Source: Autumnicola edwardsiae
GTDB lineage: Bacteria > Bacteroidota > Bacteroidia > Flavobacteriales > Flavobacteriaceae
DNA: 64,000 bases
Direction: 5' to 3'
Assembly: GCF_031846505.1 (NCBI RefSeq)
Contig: NZ_JAVRHP010000003.1
Location: 25,538-89,537, forward strand
The position numbers and the translations under genes were made by a program. Positions within the stretch are counted from its first letter, which is position 1. Each line of letters opens with the position of its first letter. Positions 43,880 through 52,455 of the stretch are shown piece by piece. The notes below the pieces were generated by a model. It was given only the letters and a program-made list of their open reading frames with translations. It was not told the DNA's origin and ran no database searches.

Positions 43880-45166
43880 ATGAAAATAAAATCAGCCATT
43901 TTATGTGTTAGTATAGCTCTTGGCACGAGCATGTCTGCACTTGCACAGTATACAGAAGTGAGTGAAGAAAGAAAGGAAGAACTGTCTAAAAGGGAACCAG
44001 ATGTGGTGCAAACTGCTGTTGGTAGCCTGGAGCTTCCTGCACCTTTTTCTTCAGAATCTGTTACCAATGAAAGTGAGGTTGTAGGCTGGTCTGGAAGTAA
44101 TAAACCCAAAGCTCCTGATGGTTTTGTGGTAAGCTTATATGCAGAAGATCTTCAACATCCACGAAGAAGCTATGTAGCTCCAAATGAAGACGTTTTTGTT
44201 GCAGAATCTGATGATGCTAAAAAAAGCGCAGATCGCATAACGATGCTTAGAGATACTAATGGAGATGGAATGCCAGATGAGCGGTACGTTTTTATGGAAG
44301 ATCTTAATCAACCTTATGGGATGTTGATTTTAGATGGCTATTTCTACGTGGCAAACGTAGATGCTCTAAAAAGGTTTCCTTATAAAGAAGGACAAACATC
44401 TATTGAGACAGAAGGAGAAACTATATTGGAACTGCCAGCGGGAGGCTATAATCACCACTGGACGCGTAATATTATAGCGAATGAAGATGGCAGTAAAATT
44501 TATATTACCGTAGGTTCTTCCAGTAATGTGGGCGAACATGGAATTGAAAAGGAAGAGCGACGGGCAAATATACTCGAAATAAACCCTGATGGTTCTGGTG
44601 AAGAAGTTTACGCTGCAGGAATCAGAAATCCGGTTGGAATGGATTGGAACCCTGTTACGGGGGAACTATGGACCTCGGTAAATGAGCGCGATAAAATTGG
44701 AAACGATCTTGTTCCAGATTATCTAACGAGCGTTAAAGAGGGAGGCTGGTATGGCTGGCCTTTTTCATACTTTGGTGATATAAAAGATCCACGTTGGGCG
44801 CAGGACCCACACCTGGAGCTTGTGGAAAAAGCGATCGTACCAGATGTGCCACTCGGGTCTCACACTTCTTCTTTGGGGCTTAGTTTTTATAAAGCAGATC
44901 AGTTTCCTGAAAAGTATAAAAACGGAGCCTTTGTTGGGCAGCATGGATCATGGAACCGGGCTAACCTTGCGGGTTACAAAGTCTTATTTGTACCTTTTGA
45001 AAATGGAAAACCCCAGGAACCGGAAGATTTTCTAACCGGCTTTTTTGCAAACGAAGACTCCAGTAAAGTTTATGGAAGGCCTGTGGGTGTGACTACTTTG
45101 CCCGATGGTTCTTTGCTGGTTAATGATGATGACGGGAATGTAATCTGGAAAATTTCGGCGGAATAA
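43880..45166 (+). CDS. PQQ-dependent sugar (sorbosone-type) dehydrogenase, periplasmic
   Basis: A 428-aa beta-propeller dehydrogenase. The signal peptide (about 1-22, MSALAQ) is followed by propeller repeats (APNEDVFVAESDD, RDTNGDGMPDERYVF, LDGYFYVANVD, PVTGELWTSVNERD). HTSSLGLSFYKADQFPEKYKNGAFVGQHGSWNR is typical of the sorbosone/glucose dehydrogenase family, which uses PQQ. The N-terminal 35 residues (EERKEELSKREP) are an extra. A TonB receptor follows 12 nt later on the same strand. Confidence 0.85.
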   Translation: MKIKSAILCVSIALGTSMSALAQYTEVSEERKEELSKREPDVVQTAVGSLELPAPFSSESVTNESEVVGWSGSNKPKAPDGFVVSLYAEDLQHPRRSYVAPNEDVFVAESDDAKKSADRITMLRDTNGDGMPDERYVFMEDLNQPYGMLILDGYFYVANVDALKRFPYKEGQTSIETEGETILELPAGGYNHHWTRNIIANEDGSKIYITVGSSSNVGEHGIEKEERRANILEINPDGSGEEVYAAGIRNPVGMDWNPVTGELWTSVNERDKIGNDLVPDYLTSVKEGGWYGWPFSYFGDIKDPRWAQDPHLELVEKAIVPDVPLGSHTSSLGLSFYKADQFPEKYKNGAFVGQHGSWNRANLAGYKVLFVPFENGKPQEPEDFLTGFFANEDSSKVYGRPVGVTTLPDGSLLVNDDDGNVIWKISAE

Positions 45167-45178
45167 AATAAATCGACA

Positions 45179-47470
45179 TTGGAAAAAAAAATATTGGCAG
45201 CCCTGTTTCTTATCTGCTGCGTAAAAGTCTTTAGTCAGAATCTAGAAGGGAAAATTTTGAATTCTGAAAATGCTGAAGCAATTACAGATGCGAGAATAGA
45301 AAATCTGTCTTCAGGAGCGGTGACGTTTTCAGATGAAAACGGAGAATTTTCACTGGAAGCTGAAGAACTTCCGGTAAACCTGGAAATAAGTTATTTAGGA
45401 TTTCAGAATAGAAATATAACCGTGAGTTCCTACACTGAAGATTTGGTAATCTATCTCGAACCTTTTCGGGACGATCTTTCAGAAGTAATGATCAGGAGTA
45501 CCATTATTCCAAATCAGCTTCAGAAAGTTCCGGCGTCAGTAGGTTTACTTACAGAAAATGATCTGCAGCGCACAGATGCCACGGCATTAATGGACAATTT
45601 CAATTATGTCCCGGGAATGTACGTGAATCAGGGTGCTTTAAATACAAATAAGATCAATATTCGTGGAATCGGAGCCCGCTCTCAATACAGCACTAACCGA
45701 ATTCAGGCGTATTTTGACGGAATCCCGATGACTACGGCAGAAGGGGAATTAACGCTGGATGATATTGACCAGGAATCCCTGGAAAGAGTAGAAATTATTA
45801 AAGGGCCTACCTCCAGTATTTATGGAGCAGGTTTGGGAGGTTCAATTAACCTTTACTCTGCTACCCCAGATTCCAGGGGAAGCGCTGGAAATGTCAAATA
45901 TCAGCTTTCCAGCTTCAATACCTCTAAAAAGAGCGTTTCAGCTTCTCATAATTCAGAAAATACCAGCCTTTTTGCGAATTACTCACACTTAAAAAGTGAT
46001 GGTTACCGGGAAAACGGAGAATATGATCGTAAGTCTGCTCTTGTAAATGCAAAGCTTTTAACTGCTGAAAATAACAGCCTCTCATTTTTGGCAAATTTCA
46101 CCAAACTGAAGGCTTTTATTCCAAGTTCCTTAAACGAAGACGATTTTCTAAATGATCCTAAAACAGCAGCTTTTACCTGGGGTGCTTCAGAAGGATATGA
46201 ATCTTACGACCGCGGACTTTTAGGCCTGGCCTATAATCATCAGTTCTCTGAAAACTTCAGCAATACCACCAGTATTTATATGAATTTCAGAAATGGATAT
46301 GAGCCACGGCCGTTTGATATTTTAAAGGAGGAACGACTTTCGGCCGGTGCACGTACAAAATTCAATTTGGAAACTAATGTTGGAGATATGGCTTCCCAGA
46401 TAAGTTTTGGTGCAGAATATTATAATGAATGGTACGAGATTGGAACTTTTGAAAATCTTTATGAAGATTTTCCAGGCGAGGGAAGTGTTCGGGGATTACG
46501 GTTAAGCAATAACGAGCAGGTAAGGAATTATGCCAATTTCTTCGGACAGTTGAGCATTGAATTAACTGAAAAATGGAATGCAGAAGCTGGTTTTAATGTG
46601 AACACCACTGGTTATACGTTAACCGATTTATACGCTGAAGATGAGGTAGATCAAACAGGAGATTACCGGTTTAAGACTATTTTTTCTCCGCGTGTAGGAA
46701 CGACTTATGAAGTTGCTCCGGGTAAAAATTTATATGCTTCCATAAGCCACGGGTTTTCTACGCCTACAGTAGCAGAAACATTAACTCCTGAAGGGCAGAT
46801 TAATACAGATTTAGAGCCGGAAACGGGAACAAACTACGAAATCGGGTTTAAAGGAAACTGGATAAATAACAGGCTATACACAGAAGTTGCGCTTTATTCT
46901 ATACAAATTGAAAACCTGCTTGTCGCGCAGCGTATTGGTCAGGATCAATATGTAGGCGTAAATGCAGGAAAAACCGATCATAACGGGATTGAATTTTTAG
47001 CCCAATATAATTTTAAGCTGGGAGCAGGAATAACTGGAAAACCTTATGTAAATGCTGCTTTTAACTTTTTTGAATTTGATGAATTTATAAATGAAGAAGA
47101 AGATTTTTCCGGAAATGAATTGCCGGGCGTTCCAAAGTCTACAATCAATCTCGGTTTCGATCTTTCTACAGATTGGGGGCTAACCTTCTACAGTAATTAC
47201 AGAGCGGTGGGAGAAATTCCGCTGAATGATTCTAATTCAGAATATACAGAGAACTATCAGTTGGTAAATTTAAAAGCGGTCTATAGCCTTAGTGTTTCAG
47301 ATTACTTTGACATAAATTTCAACGCCGGAATAAACAACGCTTTTGATGAGCATTATGCGGCCAGTGTGGTGACAAATGCAGTTGGGTTTGGAGGTGCCGC
47401 GCCAAGGTATTATTATCCGGGAAATCCACGCAATTATTTTGGTGGGGTAGGAGTGAGTTATAATTTTTAG
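45179..47470 (+). CDS. TonB-dependent receptor, possibly a PQQ importer (PqqU-like)
   Basis: A 763-aa outer-membrane receptor. It starts at a TTG (45179): no ATG lies in frame before the signal peptide (EKKILAALFLICCVKVFSQ). A carboxypeptidase-regulatory-like domain (about 22-100) precedes the plug (ending GPTSSIYGAGLGGSINL) and the barrel, whose last strand is GGVGVSYNF. The plug segment IRGIGARSQYSTNRIQAYFDG and the C-terminal HYAASVVTN...RYYYPGNPRNY resemble E. coli YncD/PqqU as I remember it. It is co-transcribed with a PQQ-type dehydrogenase. Confidence 0.88.
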   Translation: MEKKILAALFLICCVKVFSQNLEGKILNSENAEAITDARIENLSSGAVTFSDENGEFSLEAEELPVNLEISYLGFQNRNITVSSYTEDLVIYLEPFRDDLSEVMIRSTIIPNQLQKVPASVGLLTENDLQRTDATALMDNFNYVPGMYVNQGALNTNKINIRGIGARSQYSTNRIQAYFDGIPMTTAEGELTLDDIDQESLERVEIIKGPTSSIYGAGLGGSINLYSATPDSRGSAGNVKYQLSSFNTSKKSVSASHNSENTSLFANYSHLKSDGYRENGEYDRKSALVNAKLLTAENNSLSFLANFTKLKAFIPSSLNEDDFLNDPKTAAFTWGASEGYESYDRGLLGLAYNHQFSENFSNTTSIYMNFRNGYEPRPFDILKEERLSAGARTKFNLETNVGDMASQISFGAEYYNEWYEIGTFENLYEDFPGEGSVRGLRLSNNEQVRNYANFFGQLSIELTEKWNAEAGFNVNTTGYTLTDLYAEDEVDQTGDYRFKTIFSPRVGTTYEVAPGKNLYASISHGFSTPTVAETLTPEGQINTDLEPETGTNYEIGFKGNWINNRLYTEVALYSIQIENLLVAQRIGQDQYVGVNAGKTDHNGIEFLAQYNFKLGAGITGKPYVNAAFNFFEFDEFINEEEDFSGNELPGVPKSTINLGFDLSTDWGLTFYSNYRAVGEIPLNDSNSEYTENYQLVNLKAVYSLSVSDYFDINFNAGINNAFDEHYAASVVTNAVGFGGAAPRYYYPGNPRNYFGGVGVSYNF

Positions 47471-47489
47471 TTTTTCACTGGAAAAGTAG

Positions 47490-47508
47490 GCCGATAATTG
47501 GCATTTTT
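47490..47508 (-). repeat. Dispersed 19-bp motif, copy
   Basis: GCCGATAATTGGCATTTTT, two mismatches from GTCGATAATTGCCATTTTT at 40206-40224. Confidence 0.5.
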
Positions 47509-47625
47509 TAGACATGACTTTTTAAGCAAAGATAAGGAGGGAAAGAGTTCAGAAGTTAAAGAGGAAAAGAAAGGAAAGAAGAAATAATTCAGATTTCAAA
47601 ATTTATAATTTAAAATAGCTTTTAA

Positions 47626-47644
47626 GTCGATAATTGGCATTTTT
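47626..47644 (-). repeat. Dispersed 19-bp motif, copy
   Basis: GTCGATAATTGGCATTTTT, one mismatch from the copy at 40206-40224. It lies between the TonB receptor and coaD, 118 bp from the copy at 47490. Confidence 0.55.
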
Positions 47645-47650
47645 AGTCAT

Positions 47651-47688
47651 AGACCTTACAGGTTTTAAAAACCTGTGAGGTCTTTTTT
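47651..47688 (+). terminator. Palindromic element acting as terminator of the TonB receptor gene
   Basis: AGACCTTACAGGTTTT (47651-47666) pairs with AAAACCTGTGAGGTCT (47667-47682), with one mismatch, followed by six Ts. It has the sequence type of the dispersed ACCTGnCAGGT palindromes found in the trp operon of this window. Confidence 0.75.
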
Positions 47689-48148
47689 AAATACTATTTT
47701 TTCTTACCACATCAGGTACCATAAATTCATAATTCCCGCCATGCCGAATTACGTCGCGCACCACTGTAGAGGAAATATGACTTTTTCCGGAGGAGGTTAT
47801 AAAAAAGACGGTTTCGATACCCGACATCTTAAAATTGGTCTGCCCAATCGCCTTTTCAAATTCAAGGTCGGCAGCATTCCGCAGTCCGCGCAGGAGAAAC
47901 TGCGCACCTTCACTCTTACAAAAATCGACGGTGAGGCCTTTGTAGGTCATTACTTTAACCTTCTCTTCATTTTTGTAGGTTTCTTCAATAAAATGCAGCC
48001 TTTCTTCAAGGGAAAACATATATTTTTTATCAGAATTTGTGCCTATAGCGAGTATAATCTCATCAAAAAGCGGCAGGCCCCGTTCAATAATATCGGTATG
48101 TCCTAAAGTAAGAGGATCGAACGATCCTGGAAAAACTGCTTTTCTCAT
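47687..48148 (-). CDS. coaD: Pantetheine-phosphate adenylyltransferase
   Basis: A 153-aa enzyme that makes dephospho-CoA from 4'-phosphopantetheine and ATP. The nucleotidyltransferase motif GSFDPLTLGHTD is at 8-19, RGLRNAADLEFE in the middle, and the C-terminal ISSTVVRD site is intact. It lies 33 bp after ddl on the same strand. Confidence 0.96.
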   Translation of the reverse strand: MRKAVFPGSFDPLTLGHTDIIERGLPLFDEIILAIGTNSDKKYMFSLEERLHFIEETYKNEEKVKVMTYKGLTVDFCKSEGAQFLLRGLRNAADLEFEKAIGQTNFKMSGIETVFFITSSGKSHISSTVVRDVIRHGGNYEFMVPDVVRKNSI

Positions 48149-48181
48149 AATTTATTTTGTACTGTGAACCAATTTACAACT

Positions 48182-49168
48182 TTAGAATTTATCCTGTTGC
48201 AGTGCGGCTTCAATGGCACTTCCGTAAAGATCCTTTAAGTTTATTCCCGCTTTTTCTGCCTGCTGTGGCAAAATACTGGCCTTACTTAGTCCGGGTGTCG
48301 TGTTCATCTCAATAAAATGCGGTTCACCATTATGAAAAATAAATTCTGATCTGGTAAGGCCTCTCATTTTTAATTTTTTATAGATGAGAATAGCTATTTC
48401 CTGGACATTTTTTGTTTGCTCTTTAGAAATTCTGGCAGGCGTAATCTCCTGCGACTTTCCCAGATACTTCGCTTCATAATCAAAGAATTCGTTTTCTGAA
48501 ATAATTTCTGTTACCGGTAGCGCTATAACTTCTCCTTTGTAGGTTACAACGCCTACAGAAACTTCGGTTCCATCTAAAAACGATTCAATTATAGCTTCAT
48601 TATCTTCCTTAAATGCAGTTTTTGCGGCAGGTATAAGTTCTTCTTTTAATTTCACTTTTGTGATTCCGAAGCTACTCCCGGCACGATTCGCTTTTACAAA
48701 ACAAGGCAGGCCGACTTTTTCCACAATTTCGTGCGGATTAATAACGTCTTCTTTATTCAGAAAAAAATTGGTGGCGGCTTTAATTCCGTAGGGTTTTAAA
48801 ACACTGATTAAATCCCGTTTGTTGAAAGTAAGCGCCGCCTGGTAGTAATCGCAGGAAGTCTGCGGAATTCCCACCAATTCCAGGTATGCTTGTAAAAGTC
48901 CGTTTTCGCCCGGCGTACCGTGAATCGTGTTAAAAACACAATCAAAAGAAATTACTTCACCCTGAATCCTCACCGTAAAATTGCTTTTATTGATAGGGTA
49001 AGGCGTATCATCATCTGCTACCACAAACCATTCGCCCTTTAGGATGTGGACCCGGTAAGGTTCGTAAAGTTCACGGTCCAGATGTTTGTAGACCATGTTC
49101 CCACTATTAATAGAAATGCGGTATTCACTGGAATAGCCGCCCATGGCGATGGCAATTTTTTTCTTCAT
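48182..49168 (-). CDS. ddl: D-alanine-D-alanine ligase
   Basis: A 328-aa ATP-grasp enzyme of peptidoglycan synthesis. NTIHGTPGENGLLQAYLE, GLPCFVKANRAGSSFGITKV and FIEMNTTPGLSK are diagnostic. I chose the ATG at 49168 (MKKKIAIAMGGYSSE); an in-frame ATG at 49228 lies beyond the promoter. It has a complete promoter at 49198-49229. Confidence 0.95.
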   Translation of the reverse strand: MKKKIAIAMGGYSSEYRISINSGNMVYKHLDRELYEPYRVHILKGEWFVVADDDTPYPINKSNFTVRIQGEVISFDCVFNTIHGTPGENGLLQAYLELVGIPQTSCDYYQAALTFNKRDLISVLKPYGIKAATNFFLNKEDVINPHEIVEKVGLPCFVKANRAGSSFGITKVKLKEELIPAAKTAFKEDNEAIIESFLDGTEVSVGVVTYKGEVIALPVTEIISENEFFDYEAKYLGKSQEITPARISKEQTKNVQEIAILIYKKLKMRGLTRSEFIFHNGEPHFIEMNTTPGLSKASILPQQAEKAGINLKDLYGSAIEAALQQDKF

Positions 49169-49197
49169 GTTCAATATGTCGGTAATAAAATCGTTAT

Positions 49198-49229
49198 CAA
49201 AAATATCACTAATAACGGGTGCATCCAAA
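49198..49229 (-). promoter_or_regulatory. Bacteroidota-type promoter of ddl
   Basis: On the minus strand TTTG (49226-49229) is followed after 20 bp by TATTTTTG (49198-49205), a full -33/-7 match, 29 nt before the ATG at 49168. It supports the downstream start of ddl. Confidence 0.7.
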
Positions 49230-49243
49230 ACCGTGGGGTTTTA

Positions 49244-49251
49244 TATCTTTG
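49244..49251 (+). promoter_or_regulatory. -7 element of the PASTA-rluD operon
   Basis: TATCTTTG is an exact TAnnTTTG match 16 nt before the ATG at 49268, back to back with the ddl promoter. Confidence 0.5.
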
Positions 49252-49267
49252 TTTTTTAAACCGATTT

Positions 49268-49888
49268 ATGGGAATATTCAGATTTATCTTCAGCAAAACT
49301 TTTTTAATTCAATTAGTTTTGGCCGCAATAGCCATAGTGGTGATTGCATTTCTGGCTTTACAATGGCTGGAATATTCTACCAACCAGGATCAACGTATAA
49401 AAGTACCCGATCTTGCCAGGATGTCTTTAGATAATGTGGATGAAAGACTTAATGAGCTGGATCTCAGGTTTGAAATCCTGGATTCTGCAAATTTTAATCC
49501 GGATTTTCCACGTTATTCTGTAATAGAACAAGTTCCGGAGCCTGGGAAATTTGTAAAAGAGAACCGAAAGATCTATTTAACGCTGAACCCTTCGGGATAT
49601 AGAAAAGTAACGATTCCAAACGACTTAATCAGAAAAACAAGAAGGCAGGTTGAGCCGACTTTGCGCTCACTGGGATTTGAAATTGGAGATGTTACTTATA
49701 AGCCTGACATTGCTGAAGATGCGGTCCTGGAAATGCGCCATGAGGGAGAATTGGTGGAGCCCGGAGATGAGCTCATGAAAACGTCAATTATCGATTTGGT
49801 GTTAGGCGACGGCTCTGGTAGGTACCGGCAGGAAGGCGAAGAAGAGGAAGAAACCGAAGCAGGTGTAGAAGAAGAAATTGAATTTTAA
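49268..49888 (+). CDS. PASTA-domain membrane protein
   Basis: A 206-aa protein with one N-terminal membrane helix (about 10-32) and two to three extracytoplasmic PASTA-like repeats (KVPDLARMSLDNVDERLNEL; KVTIPNDLIRKTRRQVEPTL), ending in a strongly acidic tail (EEEEETEAGVEEEIEF). PASTA domains often sense peptidoglycan, but this protein has no kinase domain. It overlaps rluD (TAATG). It is divergent from ddl, another cell-wall gene. I chose the ATG at 49268; the longer frame from 49046 is antisense to ddl. Confidence 0.85.
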   Translation: MGIFRFIFSKTFLIQLVLAAIAIVVIAFLALQWLEYSTNQDQRIKVPDLARMSLDNVDERLNELDLRFEILDSANFNPDFPRYSVIEQVPEPGKFVKENRKIYLTLNPSGYRKVTIPNDLIRKTRRQVEPTLRSLGFEIGDVTYKPDIAEDAVLEMRHEGELVEPGDELMKTSIIDLVLGDGSGRYRQEGEEEEETEAGVEEEIEF

Positions 49889-50937
49889 TGAAAGAGGAAG
49901 AAAGTAACGATATTGAAGAGCAGGATGATGAACTTTATGAGCATCATAAGTTTGTAGCCGAAAAAGGACAAAATCCGTTGCGGGTGGATAAATATTTGAT
50001 GAATTACATTGAAAAAGCCACGCGTAATAAAATTCAGAAGGCGGCAAAGAGCGGAAATATCTATGTAAATGAAGTTGCCGTAAAATCCAATTATAAAGTG
50101 AAAGCGGGAGATGTGGTGCAGGTGATGTTCGAACATCCTCCGTATGAGTTCTTACTTACCCCTGAAGATATTCCGCTGGATGTGGTTTTTGAAGACGATA
50201 CATTGCTGGTGGTAAATAAACCGGCGGGAATGGTGGTACATCCCGGTCACGGAAATTACAGCGGAACTCTGATTAATGCGCTGGTTTACCACTTCGAAAA
50301 TTTGCCAAATAACAGCAGTGACCGCCCGGGATTGGTACATAGAATAGATAAAGACACCAGCGGACTTTTAGTCGTGGCCAAGACAGAACAGGCAATGACG
50401 CATTTATCCAAACAGTTTTTTGATAAAAGCAGCGAGAGGGAATATGTAGCGATTGTTTGGGGAAATGTAGAAGAAGACGAAGGAACTGTAGAAGGAAACA
50501 TTGGGAGGCACCCGAAAAACCGACTTCAAAATACCGTTTATGAAGGAGAAGACGCTGAAAAAGGCAAACCCGCGGTAACCCACTTTAAGGTGCTGGAGCG
50601 ATTTGGTTATGTAACGCTGATTTCCTGTAAACTGGAAACAGGAAGGACGCACCAGATTCGCGTGCACATGAAATATATTGGTCATACCCTGTTTAATGAC
50701 GAACGATATGGGGGAGACAGGATTTTAAAAGGGACGACTTTTACCAAGTACAAACAGTTTGTGGAAAACTGTTTTAAGGTATTGCCCAGGCAGGCACTGC
50801 ATGCAAAAACTCTCGGCTTTGTTCATCCACAAACCCAAAAATGGATGAGTTTTAATACTGAAATTCCGCAGGATATGCAGGACTGTATTGCGAAGTGGGA
50901 GAATTATGCCAAGAATCAGAAGGAAATTCTGGATTAA
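49888..50937 (+). CDS. rluD: RluA-family 23S rRNA pseudouridine synthase (RluD-like)
   Basis: A 349-aa enzyme. An acidic N-terminus is followed by an S4 RNA-binding domain (LRVDKYLMNYIEKATRNKIQ) and the synthase domain with catalytic Asp154 in HRIDKDTSGLLVVAK; TGRTHQIRVH is the conserved C-terminal motif. The start overlaps the PASTA stop codon. Its 3' end overlaps a reading frame leading into the toxin-antitoxin remnant. Confidence 0.92.
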   Translation: MKEEESNDIEEQDDELYEHHKFVAEKGQNPLRVDKYLMNYIEKATRNKIQKAAKSGNIYVNEVAVKSNYKVKAGDVVQVMFEHPPYEFLLTPEDIPLDVVFEDDTLLVVNKPAGMVVHPGHGNYSGTLINALVYHFENLPNNSSDRPGLVHRIDKDTSGLLVVAKTEQAMTHLSKQFFDKSSEREYVAIVWGNVEEDEGTVEGNIGRHPKNRLQNTVYEGEDAEKGKPAVTHFKVLERFGYVTLISCKLETGRTHQIRVHMKYIGHTLFNDERYGGDRILKGTTFTKYKQFVENCFKVLPRQALHAKTLGFVHPQTQKWMSFNTEIPQDMQDCIAKWENYAKNQKEILD

Positions 50938-50990
50938 AATATTAAACTTTGCTTTTTATTTAATTATCTTTAGTAGCATATCACATCACC

Positions 50991-51235
50991 ATGGAAAATA
51001 TTCTATTGAAAGTCAAAAGCAAAAGGCTTATGATTATCTGTTAAGCTTACTTGAGAACATTGATCAAAATGAAATTGAGATAATTTCAGACAATGTTTTT
51101 GAGCAACAGAAAGAAGATTTGCATCAGGAATTGGAGGCTGTTGGAAATGGAACTTCAGAATTATGCGATTTAGATGAAGTAGATATTGAACTCGATAGGA
51201 TTCTTTCTCAATATGAAGATAAAACTATCAAGTAA
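50991..51235 (+). pseudogene. Antitoxin-like gene with a -1 frameshift
   Basis: The start MENILLKVKSK (ATG 50991) reads like an antitoxin, but its frame ends after 17 codons. One base added in the A-run at 51021-51024 would join it to KAYDYLLSLLENIDQNEIEI in the next frame, which stays open to 51235. The current frame has no good start of its own except one inside rluD (50888). A toxin-like gene follows and overlaps it. Confidence 0.6.
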
Positions 51236-51493
51236 ATTTAGATCTAAACTTGAAAAGCAGATGCGATACATTGCAAAGGATAAACCTTTAGCTGCCCGAA
51301 AGTTTAAAAATGCCCTTCTATTAGAAATAAAAAAAATTTCTTCTAACCCCTATTCATTCAGAAAATCTATTTATTTTGATAATGAGGAAATTCGTGATCT
51401 GACTTTTAAAGGCTACTGCATTACTTTTAGAATAATAATGAGTGGCAATTAATCGAAGTTTTCGGTTTTACCAAATACGCATTATTTAAATGA
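51213..51493 (+). pseudogene. ParE/RelE-type toxin with a -1 frameshift near its C-terminus
   Basis: MKIKLSSKFRSKLEKQMRYI opens a ParE-like protein (KPLAARKFKNALLLEIKKI, RDLTFKGYCITFRI), but the frame ends at 51452 after an abnormal IMSGN. In the next frame NNEWQLIEVFGFTKYALFK continues to a stop at 51493, the C-terminal strand expected of ParE. One missing base near 51432-51434 explains this. The truncated toxin may be inactive. Confidence 0.65.
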
Positions 51494-51561
51494 AATAAAC
51501 CTTCTCTATTATTCAATAAAGAAGTAATAATCCGTCTTTTTTCATTTAAGATCATTAAACT

Positions 51562-51569
51562 TATCTTTG
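51562..51569 (+). promoter_or_regulatory. -7 element of yaaA
   Basis: TATCTTTG is an exact TAnnTTTG match 18 nt before the ATG at 51588. It overlaps an alternative TTG start at 51567. Confidence 0.5.
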
Positions 51570-51587
51570 AGAGCAAATCCTCAGACT

Positions 51588-52349
51588 ATGAAAATTGTTG
51601 TTTCTCCGGCGAAAAGCCTGGATTATGAATCAAAATTACCAACTACCCGTGCTACACAGCCGCAGTTTCTCGAAACAACCGCAAAATTGAATCGCAAACT
51701 GGCGAGAATGACAAAAGCTGAAATTTCCGATTTAATGGGAATTAGTGATAAGCTGGCCGATCTTAATTATACGCGCTATCAGGAATTTCAAGAAGATCAT
51801 AATAAGAAAAATTCCAGGGCTGCAGCTTATGCTTTTGCCGGAGATGTTTATACCGGACTCGACGCTTATACAATTCCGACAGAGAAAATCGACCGGCTGC
51901 AGGATACATTGAGGATATTATCCGGCCTGTACGGAATTTTAAGGCCACTCGACCTCATGCAGCCTTACCGGCTGGAAATGGGTACTTCTATGGGAATTGA
52001 AAGGAAAAAGAACTTATACGAAGTCTGGCAGAAAAGAGTGACTCAGGCGCTTAATGAAGAATTGAAGGATGAAGAACTTTTTATCAATCTTGCCAGTAAT
52101 GAATATTTTAAGGCTGTGGATTCGAAGGCTCTAAAAGTTCCGGTTATTTCTCCGGTATTTAAAGACTTTAAAAACGGAAAACTCAAGATTATCAGTTTTT
52201 ATGCAAAGAAGGCTCGTGGCTCTATGGTGCGCTATATAATTGATAAAGACGCACAATCGCTGGAGGATATAAGGGGTTACGATTATGACAATTATCGCTA
52301 TAGCGATGAACATACTGAAAAAGAAAATGAGCCGGTTTTTATTCGGTAG
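51588..52349 (+). CDS. yaaA: Peroxide stress protein YaaA (UPF0246)
   Basis: A 253-aa cytoplasmic DNA-binding protein that limits free iron and oxidative damage in E. coli. MKIVVSPAKSLDYE, YTRYQEFQ, AFAGDVYTGLDA, LSGLYGILRPLDLMQPYRLEMG and INLASNEYFKAV match the family. The ATG at 51588 fits the promoter. It is next to a DNA-glycosylase-like gene, consistent with a DNA-protection role. Confidence 0.95.
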   Translation: MKIVVSPAKSLDYESKLPTTRATQPQFLETTAKLNRKLARMTKAEISDLMGISDKLADLNYTRYQEFQEDHNKKNSRAAAYAFAGDVYTGLDAYTIPTEKIDRLQDTLRILSGLYGILRPLDLMQPYRLEMGTSMGIERKKNLYEVWQKRVTQALNEELKDEELFINLASNEYFKAVDSKALKVPVISPVFKDFKNGKLKIISFYAKKARGSMVRYIIDKDAQSLEDIRGYDYDNYRYSDEHTEKENEPVFIR

Positions 52350-52416
52350 AGACGCGGAACAGAAACAAGAATAAAGACCGCTTCGCCGCAAGAACAAAGA
52401 TTGTTTAAAGATATAC

Positions 52417-52434
52417 GTCGAAAATTGCCATTTT
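52417..52434 (-). repeat. Dispersed 19-bp motif, copy
   Basis: GTCGAAAATTGCCATTTT, one mismatch within 18 bp to the copy at 40206-40224, just upstream of the tandem repeat. Confidence 0.45.
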
Positions 52435-52447
52435 GAGGCTACTATTT

Positions 52448-52455
52448 TATTTTTG
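52448..52455 (+). promoter_or_regulatory. -7 element directly before the tandem repeat
   Basis: TATTTTTG is an exact TAnnTTTG match whose last base is followed by the first repeat unit at 52456. If used, transcription would start inside the repeat and the TTG at 52453 would not be in the mRNA. Confidence 0.45.

Noticed and set aside
49046..49267. N-terminal extension of the PASTA protein
   Set aside because: It is antisense to the start of ddl and covers both promoters; the ATG at 49268 leads directly into the membrane helix.
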